Under the pieces are notes generated by a model. The model did not search any database. It was not told the origin of the DNA and saw only the letters and a list, made by a program, of their open reading frames with translations. Below, one piece after another: positions 43,099 to 52,816 of a DNA stretch of 64,000 nucleotides; position 1 is the first letter of the stretch; each line of letters opens with the position of its first letter. The stretch spans positions 90,926 to 154,925 of the forward strand of contig JBQCHY010000005.1 of assembly GCA_051954235.1 (NCBI GenBank), in the 5' to 3' direction. Position numbers and translations under genes: made by a program. The DNA is from 62-47 sp051954235 (GTDB lineage: Bacteria > Pseudomonadota > Alphaproteobacteria > Rhizobiales > Xanthobacteraceae).

Positions 43099-43261
43099 GA
43101 TCGCCTCACCTCGCCAGTTCGCGTCGTCATCTTTAGCAGAAGCCGCGCGGCCATGCATAGGCAGGACGACGATCCGGAATGGACTCCCGCTTTGCGATCT
43201 GCGCAGACTCCGGCTATGGATTTCATAACAAACCGGACAGCAAACAATCCAGGGCGGGAAA

Positions 43262-44023
43262 ATGGCAGCACCAGTTTCACATAAGGTCGCATTGGTCACC
43301 GGCGCAGGCTCCGGGGTCGGCCGCGCCAGCGCGCTTGCGCTGATAAAAGCGGGCTTCGCGGTGGTCCTCGCCGGGCGCCGCGCCGACGCGCTGAACCAAA
43401 CCGCCGACGCCGGCAAAGCCTTCGGTCAATCGCTGGTGGTGCCGTCGGACATGACCGATCCCGCCTCGATCGCGGCGCTGTTCGCCAAGACCAAAGAGAC
43501 TTTCGGCCGGCTCGACGTGCTGTTCAATAACGCCGGCATCGGCGCGCCGCCGGTGCCGTTTGAGGATGTCACCGTCGAACAGTGGAAGGCGGTGGTCGAT
43601 ACCAATCTCACCGCGCCGTTCCTGTGCACCCAGCACGCCTTCCGCATCATGAAGGATCAGACGCCGCGCGGCGGCCGCATCATCAACAACGGTTCGATCT
43701 CGGCTTACGCACCGCGGCCGTTCTCGGCGGCGTATACCTCGACCAAGCATGCCATCACCGGCCTCACCCGCTCGACCTCGCTCGACGGCCGCGCCTACGA
43801 CATCGCCTGCGGCCAGATCGACATCGGCAATGCCGCCACCGAAATGACTGCGCGCATGGCAGACGGTGTGTTGCAGCCGGACGGCCGCAAAATGATCGAG
43901 CCGCGCATGGACGTCGAGAACGTCGCCGAGGCCGTTGTATTCATGGCGACGCGCTCACTCGACGCCAACGTCATGTTTCTCAACGTGATGGCAACCAAGA
44001 TGCCGTTCGTGGGCCGAGGTTAG
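43262..44023 (+). CDS. SDR family oxidoreductase
   Basis: A classical short-chain dehydrogenase, 253 aa. Cofactor motif TGAGSGVGRASA near the N-terminus, NNAG in the middle, catalytic Ser in NNGSISAYAP and the YTSTK catalytic Tyr/Lys. The residues after the second strand (AGRRADAL) suggest NADP use. The substrate is unknown. It is divergent from the CinA-like gene and followed by a family A repeat. Confidence 0.92.
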   Translation: MAAPVSHKVALVTGAGSGVGRASALALIKAGFAVVLAGRRADALNQTADAGKAFGQSLVVPSDMTDPASIAALFAKTKETFGRLDVLFNNAGIGAPPVPFEDVTVEQWKAVVDTNLTAPFLCTQHAFRIMKDQTPRGGRIINNGSISAYAPRPFSAAYTSTKHAITGLTRSTSLDGRAYDIACGQIDIGNAATEMTARMADGVLQPDGRKMIEPRMDVENVAEAVVFMATRSLDANVMFLNVMATKMPFVGRG

Positions 44024-44028
44024 TTTCT

Positions 44029-44103
44029 CGTCATTGCGGAGAAGCAATCCAGCCACAAAGCAAGAACTGGATTGCTTCGTCGCTTGCGCTCCGCGCAATG
44101 ACG
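44029..44103. repeat. palindromic intergenic repeat, family A, copy 2
   Basis: CGTCATTGCGGAGAAGCAAT on the left and CGCGCAATGACG on the right; inner AGCAATCCAG / CTGGATTGCT. The left half has lost the AGCGAAGC segment seen in copies 1 and 3. Confidence 0.85.
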
Positions 44104-44187
44104 GATAGAGAGTGAGGGCGCGCCTTACCCCAGTCAGTCGTTTGCGGCGGGGAAACGACGTCAGCCGCAACAGCGCCGCGATAACCG

Positions 44188-44832
44188 CTACCCCGCGACT
44201 TCGACCGTTTCGAAATCCGCCGGCAGGATGATTTCCAGCAGTTCGGCATCCTCGGAGTAATCGTTGATCTTGTGCTTGATCATCGGCGGCTGCGTCCAGG
44301 CACTGCCCTGCCGCATCATCACTTCGCCCTCGCCTTCCAGTTCGGTCTTTACCCAGCCCTTGAGCACGTAGACCATCTGGAATTGGGTGTCGTGGAGATG
44401 CAGTTTCGACACCACGTCCGGATCGCACGGTTCGACGAACCGCAGCACATGCGCGCGCACCATCCCGTGGGTGGCATCGACGATGCCGAGATCGCGATAC
44501 TGCGCGTAGGTGCGCAGACCGGATTCGAAATCGGCGTTGTTGTAGTGGCTGACAGCGACGCGCTGCGGCGGATGCGCCGGCTTCGCGGCGGGCCCGGGAA
44601 TGGCACGCTGCGCACGCGCTTTCACGGCAGTCTTCTTCGATGATCCACGCGCGGATTTGGCTAGAGATTTTTTCGCAACCTTGGGCGCCGGCTTCCGCGC
44701 AGCAACGGCCTTCACCTTCTTTGCCTTGGCCGCTTTCGCCGTGCCGGCTTTCGCGACCTTGCGCTTGCTGCCCTTCGCTGCGACGCGCGACGATTTGTGC
44801 GCAGTTGTTTTCTTCGCGGGCTTTCTGGCCAT
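44188..44832 (-). CDS. cupin protein with a histone-H1-like Lys/Ala-rich N-terminal tail
   Basis: A 214-residue protein in two clearly different parts. Residues 1-85 are a Lys/Ala/Arg-rich tail (AKAAKAKKVKAVAARKPAPK), like bacterial histone-H1-type DNA-binding tails. Residues about 110-210 form a cupin barrel with KLHLHDTQFQMVYVLKGW and the QGSAWTQPPMIKHKINDYSE strand, holding a probable metal site. The ATG at 44832 has GGGAGATC upstream; a frame from 44889 is possible. The cupin may be a small-molecule sensor or enzyme brought to DNA by the tail (inference). Confidence 0.82.
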   Translation of the reverse strand: MARKPAKKTTAHKSSRVAAKGSKRKVAKAGTAKAAKAKKVKAVAARKPAPKVAKKSLAKSARGSSKKTAVKARAQRAIPGPAAKPAHPPQRVAVSHYNNADFESGLRTYAQYRDLGIVDATHGMVRAHVLRFVEPCDPDVVSKLHLHDTQFQMVYVLKGWVKTELEGEGEVMMRQGSAWTQPPMIKHKINDYSEDAELLEIILPADFETVEVAG

Positions 44833-44943
44833 CGACGATCTCCCTGCCGTTGTTGGCGACGCCGATCGCAAAGCGCGAGTCGGCTTCACATCCAGCGAGG
44901 TTAATCGCGCGGCGCGGGAACAACAACGCGCGCGGGCTTCATA

Positions 44944-45291
44944 TCAGTGCAGACGAAACACGCCGTCCACCGCACGCAATTCCGCGGGCTTCACCAGTCG
45001 CGAATGCGCGACCGTCACCGAGACCAGCGGCCCATCCAGCGAGTTTGTCCAGAACGCCAGGAAATCTCGTAGCGCCGGGAATTTCGGAAACAGGTCGTAG
45101 GCCTGCCAGACGTAGGATTGCAGCAGCCAGCGATGATCCGGCCGGCGATAGAGGATTTCGGCGGTGGTCAGGCCGTAGCCGAGCAGCGCCTTGCGGAAAT
45201 CCTCGGAGACCTCACCGCCCTTGGCGAACCGAGTGTCGGATGCAGCGTCCGCAGCGACCAACCCCTTCGAGACCAATTCCTTCGAAGTCAT
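44944..45291 (-). CDS. usg: Usg family protein
   Basis: A 115-residue cytoplasmic protein of the Usg family, first noted beside alphaproteobacterial tryptophan genes and still of unknown function. The core LLGYGLTTAEILYRRPDHRW followed by LLQSYVWQAYDLFPKFPALRD is highly typical. A strong AGGAGG site precedes the ATG at 45291. No trp gene is nearby. Upstream is a 250-base region with some AT-rich sequence. Confidence 0.87.
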   Translation of the reverse strand: MTSKELVSKGLVAADAASDTRFAKGGEVSEDFRKALLGYGLTTAEILYRRPDHRWLLQSYVWQAYDLFPKFPALRDFLAFWTNSLDGPLVSVTVAHSRLVKPAELRAVDGVFRLH

Positions 45292-45546
45292 GTCAAACCT
45301 CCTGTCCGGAGCGCGTCTGACAGAGTGGTCGCCGACCGAGCACCACTCGGTTCGAAAATGCGCTCACGTGAACGAAATGTGACGCACGACAAGACCTAAT
45401 CACAAGCTTAAAAGTTTAATAATGTGTTGAGATGTCCAGCATTGGCAGCGACTTACCGCAACTGCTAACAACAGCCGCGCAACGTCCCGCGCCTCGCCCA
45501 TATATCGCAGCCGAAACTGACTGAGCTCAGGGTGAACCCGTGTGAT
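45292..45546. other. intergenic region upstream of usg
   Basis: An AT-rich patch (45405-45432) includes TTAA-TAATGTG-TTGA at 45416-45430, one base off the CtrA box, and a small stem CCGAG/CTCGG at 45336-45350. No gene is seen. It probably carries the usg promoter. Confidence 0.35.
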
Positions 45547-45647
45547 CGTCATGGCCGGGCTTGTCCCGGCCATCCACGCCCTTAAACTTGCGAGGCTTTC
45601 AAGACGTGGATGCCCGGAATAAAGTCGGGCACGACGGATGGGCTGAG
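45547..45647. repeat. palindromic intergenic repeat, family D, copy 3 (long form)
   Basis: CGTCATGGCCGGGCTTGTCC-CGGCCATCCACG, then AAGACGTGGATGCCCGGAAT-AAAGTCGGGCACGACGGATG. Two half-units face each other. It ends just upstream of the groESL CIRCE element. Confidence 0.85.
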
Positions 45648-45658
45648 CCCATCATGAT

Positions 45659-45685
45659 CTGGCACTCATTCATCTTGAGTGCTGA
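45659..45685 (+). promoter_or_regulatory. CIRCE operator (HrcA site) of groESL
   Basis: CTGGCACTC-N9-GAGTGCTGA matches the CIRCE consensus TTAGCACTC-N9-GAGTGCTAA, with the inner GCACTC/GAGTGC fully conserved and the spacer exactly 9. It lies about 130 bases upstream of groES. HrcA binding here would hold groESL down until heat shock. Confidence 0.85.
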
Positions 45686-45702
45686 TTTTTTCCCAAGGCC
45701 CC

Positions 45703-45729
45703 CTTGCCGGAAACGACGCGTCGGCCTAT
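45703..45729 (+). promoter_or_regulatory. RpoH (sigma-32) type promoter of groESL
   Basis: CTTG (45703-45706), 18 bases, then CCTAT (45725-45729), matching the alphaproteobacterial heat-shock promoter pattern CTTG-N17/18-CYTAT. It is downstream of the CIRCE element, giving possible dual control. Confidence 0.6.
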
Positions 45730-45813
45730 GTCCCGTAGCAATTGCGGTGGCACTCGCCCGCCGTGATTGCCAATTCAGAAATTCCAATACCTTCAAAAAG
45801 TTAGGAGGACTGC

Positions 45814-46128
45814 ATGAAATTCCGTCCGCTTCACGACCGCGTCGTGGTCAAGCGCATCGACGCCGAAGAGAAGACCGCCGGCGGCATCATCATTCCGGAC
45901 AGCGCCAAGGAAAAGCCCTCGCAGGGCGAAATCCTGTCCGTCGGCCCCGGCGGCCGCGACGAGGCCGGCAAGCTGATCCCGATCGACCTCAAGGTCGGCG
46001 ACATCGTACTGTTCGGGAAGTGGTCCGGCACCGAGGTCAAGATCGACGGCCAGGACGTTCTGATCATGAAAGAGAGCGACGTCATGGGCGTTCTCGAAGG
46101 CACCGCCGCCAAGAAGAAAGCCGCCTAA
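45814..46128 (+). CDS. groES: co-chaperonin GroES
   Basis: The 10-kDa lid of the GroEL folding chamber, 104 aa. MKFRPLHDRVVVKRIDAEEK is the classical start, the mobile loop is EKTAGGIIIPDSAKEKPSQG, and the C-terminal part holds VLIMKESDVMGVL. A strong AGGAGG site precedes the ATG. It carries its own CIRCE and RpoH-type promoter. groEL lies 145 bases downstream, after a family C repeat. Confidence 0.98.
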   Translation: MKFRPLHDRVVVKRIDAEEKTAGGIIIPDSAKEKPSQGEILSVGPGGRDEAGKLIPIDLKVGDIVLFGKWSGTEVKIDGQDVLIMKESDVMGVLEGTAAKKKAA

Positions 46129-46138
46129 GTCGACGTCT

Positions 46139-46248
46139 CGTCATCCTGAGGCGCTCGACCGCAGGTCGAGCCTCGAAGGATGACACTCCGCCAACCCAAT
46201 CACCCTTCGAGGCTCGACAACTTCGTTGCCTCGCACCTCAGGGTGACG
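46139..46248. repeat. palindromic intergenic repeat, family C, copy 2, between groES and groEL
   Basis: CGTCATCCTGAGGCGCTCGA on the left and GCACCTCAGGGTGACG on the right; inner CCTCGAAGGATGA / ACCCTTCGAGG. It fills most of the 145-base groES-groEL spacer and would form a large hairpin in the bicistronic mRNA. Confidence 0.88.
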
Positions 46249-46273
46249 ACGACCCCAACGAAGGAAAACCTAC

Positions 46274-47914
<1,641 letters not shown>

Positions 47915-47949
47915 AGTCCATCAGCCTTCCAAGCTGAATACGCAATGCG

Positions 47950-47978
47950 AAAGCCCGGGAGAAATCCCGGGCTTTTTC
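47950..47978 (+). terminator. intrinsic terminator of groESL
   Basis: AAAGCCCGGGA and TCCCGGGCTTT form an 11-bp stem with a short loop, followed by TTCTTT. Confidence 0.9.
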
Positions 47979-47981
47979 TTT

Positions 47982-48060
47982 GGTCATTGCCGGACTTGAT
48001 GCGGCAATCCATTCGTTTTTCGACGATCGATGGATACGCGGGTCAAGCCTCGTATGACGC
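47982..48060. repeat. degenerate palindromic repeat (family D-like)
   Basis: GGTCATTGCCGGACTTGATG-CGGCAATCCATTCG resembles the long family D form, and the right end reads GATACGCGGGTCAAGCCTCGTATGACG. It is less conserved than the other copies. Confidence 0.5.
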
Positions 48061-48095
48061 GGCAGATGCAAAACCCCGGCAGCGAGGCCTGACGC

Positions 48096-48479
48096 TTATC
48101 GCCAGCGGTTCACGATCGACAGTGCGCCCCATGATCCCAGCACCGCAATGGCCATGGTCCCAACGAGCGAGACAGCCATCACCGCCCCACCCGAGGCTGC
48201 GAGCGACGACCCGCTCATAAACGGGCTGAGGACGATCACCATCACCAGGCCACCGAGTTGAGCAGCCACGAACGTCCCGACGAACGAGGAGACGATGTTG
48301 ACGATCCAGCCGAGCACGCCTCGTCCTTTCGTCCATGCCTCATGGATCGCAACGGCCAGCGCCGCGGCAAAAAAAGCCAGTGCGATCACCATCGGCCCGC
48401 CGACGCTCGACAACGGAATCGCGCCGCTGACGTAAAGCAACAGCACGCCGATCACGGCGATGAGCAGGATGTATGGCAT
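48096..48479 (-). CDS. small membrane protein of unknown function
   Basis: A 127-residue integral membrane protein with four hydrophobic segments (YILLIAVIGVLLLYVSG; MVIALAFFAAALAVAI; GWIVNIVSSFVGTFVAAQL; AVMAVSLVGTMAIAVLG). The ATG at 48479 has GGAG 8 bases upstream; the frame reaches back to 48515. I recognise no family with certainty; the Gly-rich third segment is loosely like the transglycosylase-associated (GlsB/YeaQ) type. It is downstream of, and convergent with, groEL. Confidence 0.65.
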   Translation of the reverse strand: MPYILLIAVIGVLLLYVSGAIPLSSVGGPMVIALAFFAAALAVAIHEAWTKGRGVLGWIVNIVSSFVGTFVAAQLGGLVMVIVLSPFMSGSSLAASGGAVMAVSLVGTMAIAVLGSWGALSIVNRWR

Positions 48480-48723
48480 GACGTTCGCTCCGGGCGGCCT
48501 GATGTGAATGTCCACATGGGTCTGCGGACCGACGTCACAGGTTCAGCCGGTTGCCGGACGATCGGACGTCCTGACAAAAAAAACTGGTCAAACGCGATGG
48601 CCGACTGTTGTTTGGACCATCAATGCGCGAATGGCGCGGGCGCTAAGCAGGAAGCTGTTTGACAATCCAAAACGAAACCAGACGTATCGTCACAATCGAT
48701 ATATTGCGCACAGCGAAGACCGT

Positions 48724-49476
48724 TCACGCCGGCATCGCGTTCCCCTCGCCCTTCCATTGCCGCCGCAGCATGTAGAGATCGCTCGCGGTTTTCAGCGCTA
48801 CCAGCAGCGCGAGAAACGCGAAGTTATTGCCGAACACCGTGACCAGAAACGCGCCGAGCAGGATCGAGACGTGCATGATCATCACGCGCTTGTAGGGGCC
48901 GAACATGACGTTGCCGGCGCTTCCGGCATCGGCTTCCTCACGCAGCGGCACGCCCTGCCAGCGCCGGCGCAGCCACGGCAGCAGAAAGCCGAACAGAAAG
49001 CCGAGGCCGTGACTGATGGCGAGGCCGATCAGCGCGACCCACAGCCCGTCGGCGACGATCATGTCGTGCAGCCGCGCCGGGATCGCGGAAAGGCTGCCGC
49101 CGCTCCTGTCGCCGAACATCATGTTCAGGAAGACGAAGTGGCCGGTCATGAAGCCGCCGAAGTGCACGATGAAGAACGGCACGACGAACAGTGCGAACCA
49201 GCCGGCGGTCAATGCCATCTGCATGATACTGAGGCCGCCGATCACCAGCGTCTCCAGCCAGTAGATCACGATCAGATCGAACAGCTTCCAGCCCCACAGC
49301 GCGACGCCGACCAGCGGCAGCAGGTTGGCGACCAGCAGCACCACGAGCGACAGCAGCACGCGCGCCTTGCGAATCGATGGATGCAGCAAGAGCGGCGTTG
49401 TTGACACCGCTCGCGCCTCGCCTCTCACGCTTTGCTCCACAGTGCCCCCGCTTTTGCCGTCTGCATCGTCTCGCAT
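48724..49476 (-). CDS. multi-helix membrane protein, DUF6498 type
   Basis: Up to 250 aa. Hydrophobic helices alternate with short loops; the conserved piece WGWKLFDLIVIYWLETLVIG fits the DUF6498 family (W...YWxE...G). A His-rich segment PFFIVHFGGFMTGHFVF follows and may bind metal. The start is unsure: the ATG at 49476 lacks a ribosome binding site, while a GTG at 49407 has a purine-rich GAGAGGCGAGG upstream and would remove a polar N-terminus. The function is unknown. Confidence 0.72.
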   Translation of the reverse strand: MRDDADGKSGGTVEQSVRGEARAVSTTPLLLHPSIRKARVLLSLVVLLVANLLPLVGVALWGWKLFDLIVIYWLETLVIGGLSIMQMALTAGWFALFVVPFFIVHFGGFMTGHFVFLNMMFGDRSGGSLSAIPARLHDMIVADGLWVALIGLAISHGLGFLFGFLLPWLRRRWQGVPLREEADAGSAGNVMFGPYKRVMIMHVSILLGAFLVTVFGNNFAFLALLVALKTASDLYMLRRQWKGEGNAMPA

Positions 49477-49542
49477 CGTGAGTGTCGTGCGGCTCCCGGT
49501 GCGTTCATCAAGGGTTCATCCGTAGCGGACAACAGTGCGCAC

Positions 49543-49565
49543 GGGAACGTAAACACGGCGTTCCC
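49543..49565. promoter_or_regulatory. perfect inverted repeat upstream of the small cationic protein gene
   Basis: GGGAACG-N9-CGTTCCC is a perfect 7-bp dyad, about 20 bases before the start codon and overlapping the likely 5' leader. It is a candidate repressor operator or leader hairpin. Confidence 0.4.
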
Positions 49566-49585
49566 CACAATGAAGGAGATATCGC

Positions 49586-49816
49586 GTGAAAAAAACCGCC
49601 CTTGGATTCGCCGCCGCCATTGCATTGGGGCTGGCTTCGTTCTCGGCTCCCGCATCGGCGCTTCCCGCCGCGCCCGGCATTGCCGCGCATACCTCGTCCG
49701 ATGTGACCACGGTGCAGTATCGTCACCGCCATCGTCCGCACTGCACGATGAAGACCATCGTCAAGCGCGGTCACCACGGTCATCGCATCGTCAAGCGCGT
49801 GCGCGTCTGCCGCTAA
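49586..49816 (+). CDS. small secreted His/Arg-rich cationic protein
   Basis: A 76-residue protein with AAGGAGATATC ahead of the ATG. The signal peptide is clear (MKKTALGFAAAIALGLAS, cleavage near ASA). The mature part of about 50 residues ends in a strongly basic segment rich in His, Arg and Lys (YRHRHRPHC, KRGHHGHRIVKRVRVCR) with two cysteines that could form a disulfide. It could bind metal or act at anionic surfaces, but no function is known. It has its own terminator. Confidence 0.72.
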   Translation: MKKTALGFAAAIALGLASFSAPASALPAAPGIAAHTSSDVTTVQYRHRHRPHCTMKTIVKRGHHGHRIVKRVRVCR

Positions 49817-49838
49817 GGGCAGCACCTCAACGATATCG

Positions 49839-49862
49839 ACGGCGGCCTCACGGCCGCCGTTT
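49839..49862 (+). terminator. terminator of the small cationic protein gene
   Basis: ACGGCGGCC and GGCCGCCGT form a perfect 9-bp stem with a 4-base loop, followed by TTGCATTT. Confidence 0.7.
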
Positions 49863-49878
49863 GCATTTGAGGCCTGCG

Positions 49879-51399
49879 TTATTCGGAGGAACTGCGGCCG
49901 CTCATTTCTGGCGGCGGCGAATTGTCCAGCGCCTCGCCCTTTGCGCCGTCGAGCAGCGTGAGCTGATAGGTCTCGATCACCAGCGGTCCGCGCTTGCGCA
50001 CGACCTCACCCACCGGCTCGATATGGGCGAAACGTTCCGCCAGCTTCGCCTGCTCTGCTGGCTTCGGCTCATCCACCAGCAACAGCTTGCCGCGCCGCGT
50101 CGCGGCATCGGGCCCCGGCATGTTCACCCAGCGGATGCGCTCGTTCACTTGCAACACGCAGGTGCCTTTCGGCAGATAGAACATCAGCCAACTCGTGGTG
50201 CCGTAGTCGTTGGCCAATACACACTTTGCGTCTGTGCGCGCACGCGCCGCTTCGATCTGTGGCACCATTTCGCGCCAGCCGACGCCGATGCTGCGCACAG
50301 TGGCATCGCGACGGTAGCCGCTCAGCAAGCCGGTGTTGGCCTGGATCACGAGCAGCGCGAACATCGCAATGCCGACCGGCGCAGCCCAACGCAACGAGAA
50401 ACGCGCCAGCCGTTTGCCGCGCTCGCTCCAGTTGACCACATGCGCAGCCACCGCGGCGACGATAGCGAAGGCCGGATAGATCGGGCTGAACCAGTTGGCT
50501 TCGACCCGGCTATGCAGCGAATGCCAGGTGAAATACAGCACGATGATCCAGATCATCGCATTGAGCAGCGCCCGCGCCACATAAGCGCCGCCGCGTTTGG
50601 TGGCGATCGCATACAATCCCATTGCACCAAGCACGAACACCAAGGGAGAAGCGAACAGGATTTGCGTCGGCACGATCTCGGCGACGTAACGCAACGTCAG
50701 ATGGGTGATGCGCGCGCGGCCGAACTGCTTGATGAACGACACCCAGTGATGCTCGGCATTCCACAGGATCACCGGCGCGCACACCGCGAACGCCAGCACG
50801 CCGCCGAGATAAGGCCACGGCGACAGCAGCCAGCGCCGCATCTTCGGGACCACGACGAGCCAAATGAGAATCGCGGGACCGAAGAACAGCGCGGTGTATT
50901 TCGACACCAACGCTAGCCCCACCGCGAGGCCGACAGCGAGCCACCACGCGCCGCTCTCCGTCGTCGCCACTTTCGCCAACGTGTAGAGAACGAAACTCGA
51001 CGCCACCATCAGCGGCGCGTCCGGCGTCACGATCATGGTACCGACCGCCGCCATCAGCGTGACGTTAAGCAGGACCGCCGCAGTGGAGGCAACGCGGCGG
51101 CCGCCAAACAGCATCGCCGCCGTCTCGTACACTGCCCAACTCATCGGCAATGCGAGCAGCACCGACACAAGGCGAACGCCCAATTCGGTATCGCCGGCGA
51201 TCAGGGTGCCGAGGCGGATCACCACCGCCACCATCGGCGGGTGATCGTAGTATCCACCGGCGAGATGCTTCGCCCAGGTCCAGTAATAGGCTTCGTCGAA
51301 ACTCAGCGGCGTCACCGCCGCCGCGACGAGGCGAACCAACACCAGCGCGGCAATCGCAAACCAGGTTTGACGCAGCAGCCGCGCGTCGCTGGCCGTCAT
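49879..51399 (-). CDS. glycosyltransferase family 39 protein (ArnT-like)
   Basis: A 506-residue inner-membrane glycosyltransferase that uses a polyprenyl-phosphate sugar. The first periplasmic loop SFDEAYYWTWAKHLAGGYYD holds the catalytic Asp-Glu and the DHPP motif, as in ArnT/PMT enzymes. About ten helices follow, then a soluble C-terminal part (about 400-506). It starts 7 bases after the GT2/GtrA gene, so that gene probably supplies its lipid-linked sugar donor. The acceptor is likely lipid A, O-antigen or another envelope component (inference). Confidence 0.9.
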   Translation of the reverse strand: MTASDARLLRQTWFAIAALVLVRLVAAAVTPLSFDEAYYWTWAKHLAGGYYDHPPMVAVVIRLGTLIAGDTELGVRLVSVLLALPMSWAVYETAAMLFGGRRVASTAAVLLNVTLMAAVGTMIVTPDAPLMVASSFVLYTLAKVATTESGAWWLAVGLAVGLALVSKYTALFFGPAILIWLVVVPKMRRWLLSPWPYLGGVLAFAVCAPVILWNAEHHWVSFIKQFGRARITHLTLRYVAEIVPTQILFASPLVFVLGAMGLYAIATKRGGAYVARALLNAMIWIIVLYFTWHSLHSRVEANWFSPIYPAFAIVAAVAAHVVNWSERGKRLARFSLRWAAPVGIAMFALLVIQANTGLLSGYRRDATVRSIGVGWREMVPQIEAARARTDAKCVLANDYGTTSWLMFYLPKGTCVLQVNERIRWVNMPGPDAATRRGKLLLVDEPKPAEQAKLAERFAHIEPVGEVVRKRGPLVIETYQLTLLDGAKGEALDNSPPPEMSGRSSSE

Positions 51400-51406
51400 G
51401 GCAAGC

Positions 51407-52591
51407 TCACCGCTTGCGCCACACGAACAGGCCGGACATCGCGTAGTTCCAGACCACGCCCATCAGCGCGCCGGCCGCGCCCGCGAGCCACCAGATCGGC
51501 TGCTGGCCGTAGACCGAGAACGCGACGCCGACATTGGCAAGCAGCCCGACACTGCACACCAGATAGAACATCAGCAAGCCGCTCACGATCGCCAGCCCCT
51601 TCAGCCGCTGATCGCGATAGGTCAGGAAGTTGTTGAGCAGGAAGTTGCTGGTCATGGCGGCGACCGCGCCGATCAACTGGGATTGCGCGAACGAATAACC
51701 GAATGCGTTGAAGGAGACGTCCAGCACCGCGAGGTGCACCACCAGACCGATCGAGCCGACCAGCGCGAACAACAGGAAGCGCAGCGAGACAGCATCGCCC
51801 GTCATCTTCGCCAGCAGCAGGCCGAGGAAATCGAGCGCCACCATCGAGTCGAGCTTGCTCTCGCCGTGCAGCCGCGATCCGAACGCATAGGGAATTTCGA
51901 CGACGCGCAGCTTGCCGTGCGCGGTCGCGACGATATCGAGCAGGATCTTGAAGCCCTGCACCGACAATTTCGGCGCAAGCTGCTCGAACCGATCGCGACG
52001 GATCATGAAGAAACCGCTCATCGGATCGGCGACCTCGACGCGCAGCAGTTTCTTCGCCAGCGTGGTGGCGAATTCGCTGGCACCGCGGCGTTGACGATTG
52101 AAGCTGTCGGCGTTGCCGCCGTCGATATAGCGGCTGCCGACCACAAGTTCCGCCTCGCCCCGTTGCAGCAGGCCGAGCATCTTCGGCAGTTGCGTTTCGT
52201 CGTGCTGCAAGTCGGCATCCATCACGGCGACGCAAGGCGCGCTCGACGCCAGAATGCCCTCGATGCAGGCGCCCGAAAGTCCGCGCCGGCCGATGCGGCG
52301 AATGCAGCGCGCACGCGGATCCCGCTGCGCCAGTTCCTGCACCGTCTGCCAGGTGCCGTCGGGAGAGTTGTCGTCGACGAAGATGACCTCCCACGAGATG
52401 CCTTCGAGGGTTTCGGCCAGCCGTTCGAACAGCACGGCGACGTTGTCGCGCTCGTTGAATGTCGGCACGATGACGGAGAGCTGACGGGCGCCCGCCGCTT
52501 GTGAGGCATTCGCGAGTTTATCGGCCCGCGAGATATGCTGGGGCGCCTGCCCGACCATCTGATCCATGGCGCCAGCATATATCCGCGACAT
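51407..52591 (-). CDS. GT2 polyprenyl-phosphate glycosyltransferase fused to a GtrA membrane domain
   Basis: A two-part protein of about 394 aa. The N-terminal GT-A domain (LSVIVPTFNERDNVAVL, FVDDNSPDGT, CVAVMDADLQHDET) is of the dolichol-phosphate-mannose synthase type; the C-terminal 130 residues form the four-helix GtrA domain thought to flip the lipid-linked sugar. The start is uncertain: ATG codons at 52651, 52591 and 52567 are possible, and 52591 has a fair GGGCGAG site. It forms an operon with the GT39 gene downstream. Confidence 0.9.
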   Translation of the reverse strand: MSRIYAGAMDQMVGQAPQHISRADKLANASQAAGARQLSVIVPTFNERDNVAVLFERLAETLEGISWEVIFVDDNSPDGTWQTVQELAQRDPRARCIRRIGRRGLSGACIEGILASSAPCVAVMDADLQHDETQLPKMLGLLQRGEAELVVGSRYIDGGNADSFNRQRRGASEFATTLAKKLLRVEVADPMSGFFMIRRDRFEQLAPKLSVQGFKILLDIVATAHGKLRVVEIPYAFGSRLHGESKLDSMVALDFLGLLLAKMTGDAVSLRFLLFALVGSIGLVVHLAVLDVSFNAFGYSFAQSQLIGAVAAMTSNFLLNNFLTYRDQRLKGLAIVSGLLMFYLVCSVGLLANVGVAFSVYGQQPIWWLAGAAGALMGVVWNYAMSGLFVWRKR

Positions 52592-52816
52592 CTCGCCCTG
52601 CCAAGGCGAGCGATGACATGCCGCGGTGATTACCGCCGGAGCTTCGGACATATCGCGAATGCAGAAATGCCAACGGCCACGAACGGCAGGGTCCGCGTAC
52701 ATCCGGCGTGACCGTGCTATGTTGTGGCCGTCTCGGTAACGGAGCCCTGAGAGCGTCGACGTTGCCGTTGTTTGCTAGATAGGAACGCGATCCGCTTTGC
52801 GCAAGAGGGCGTCTAA

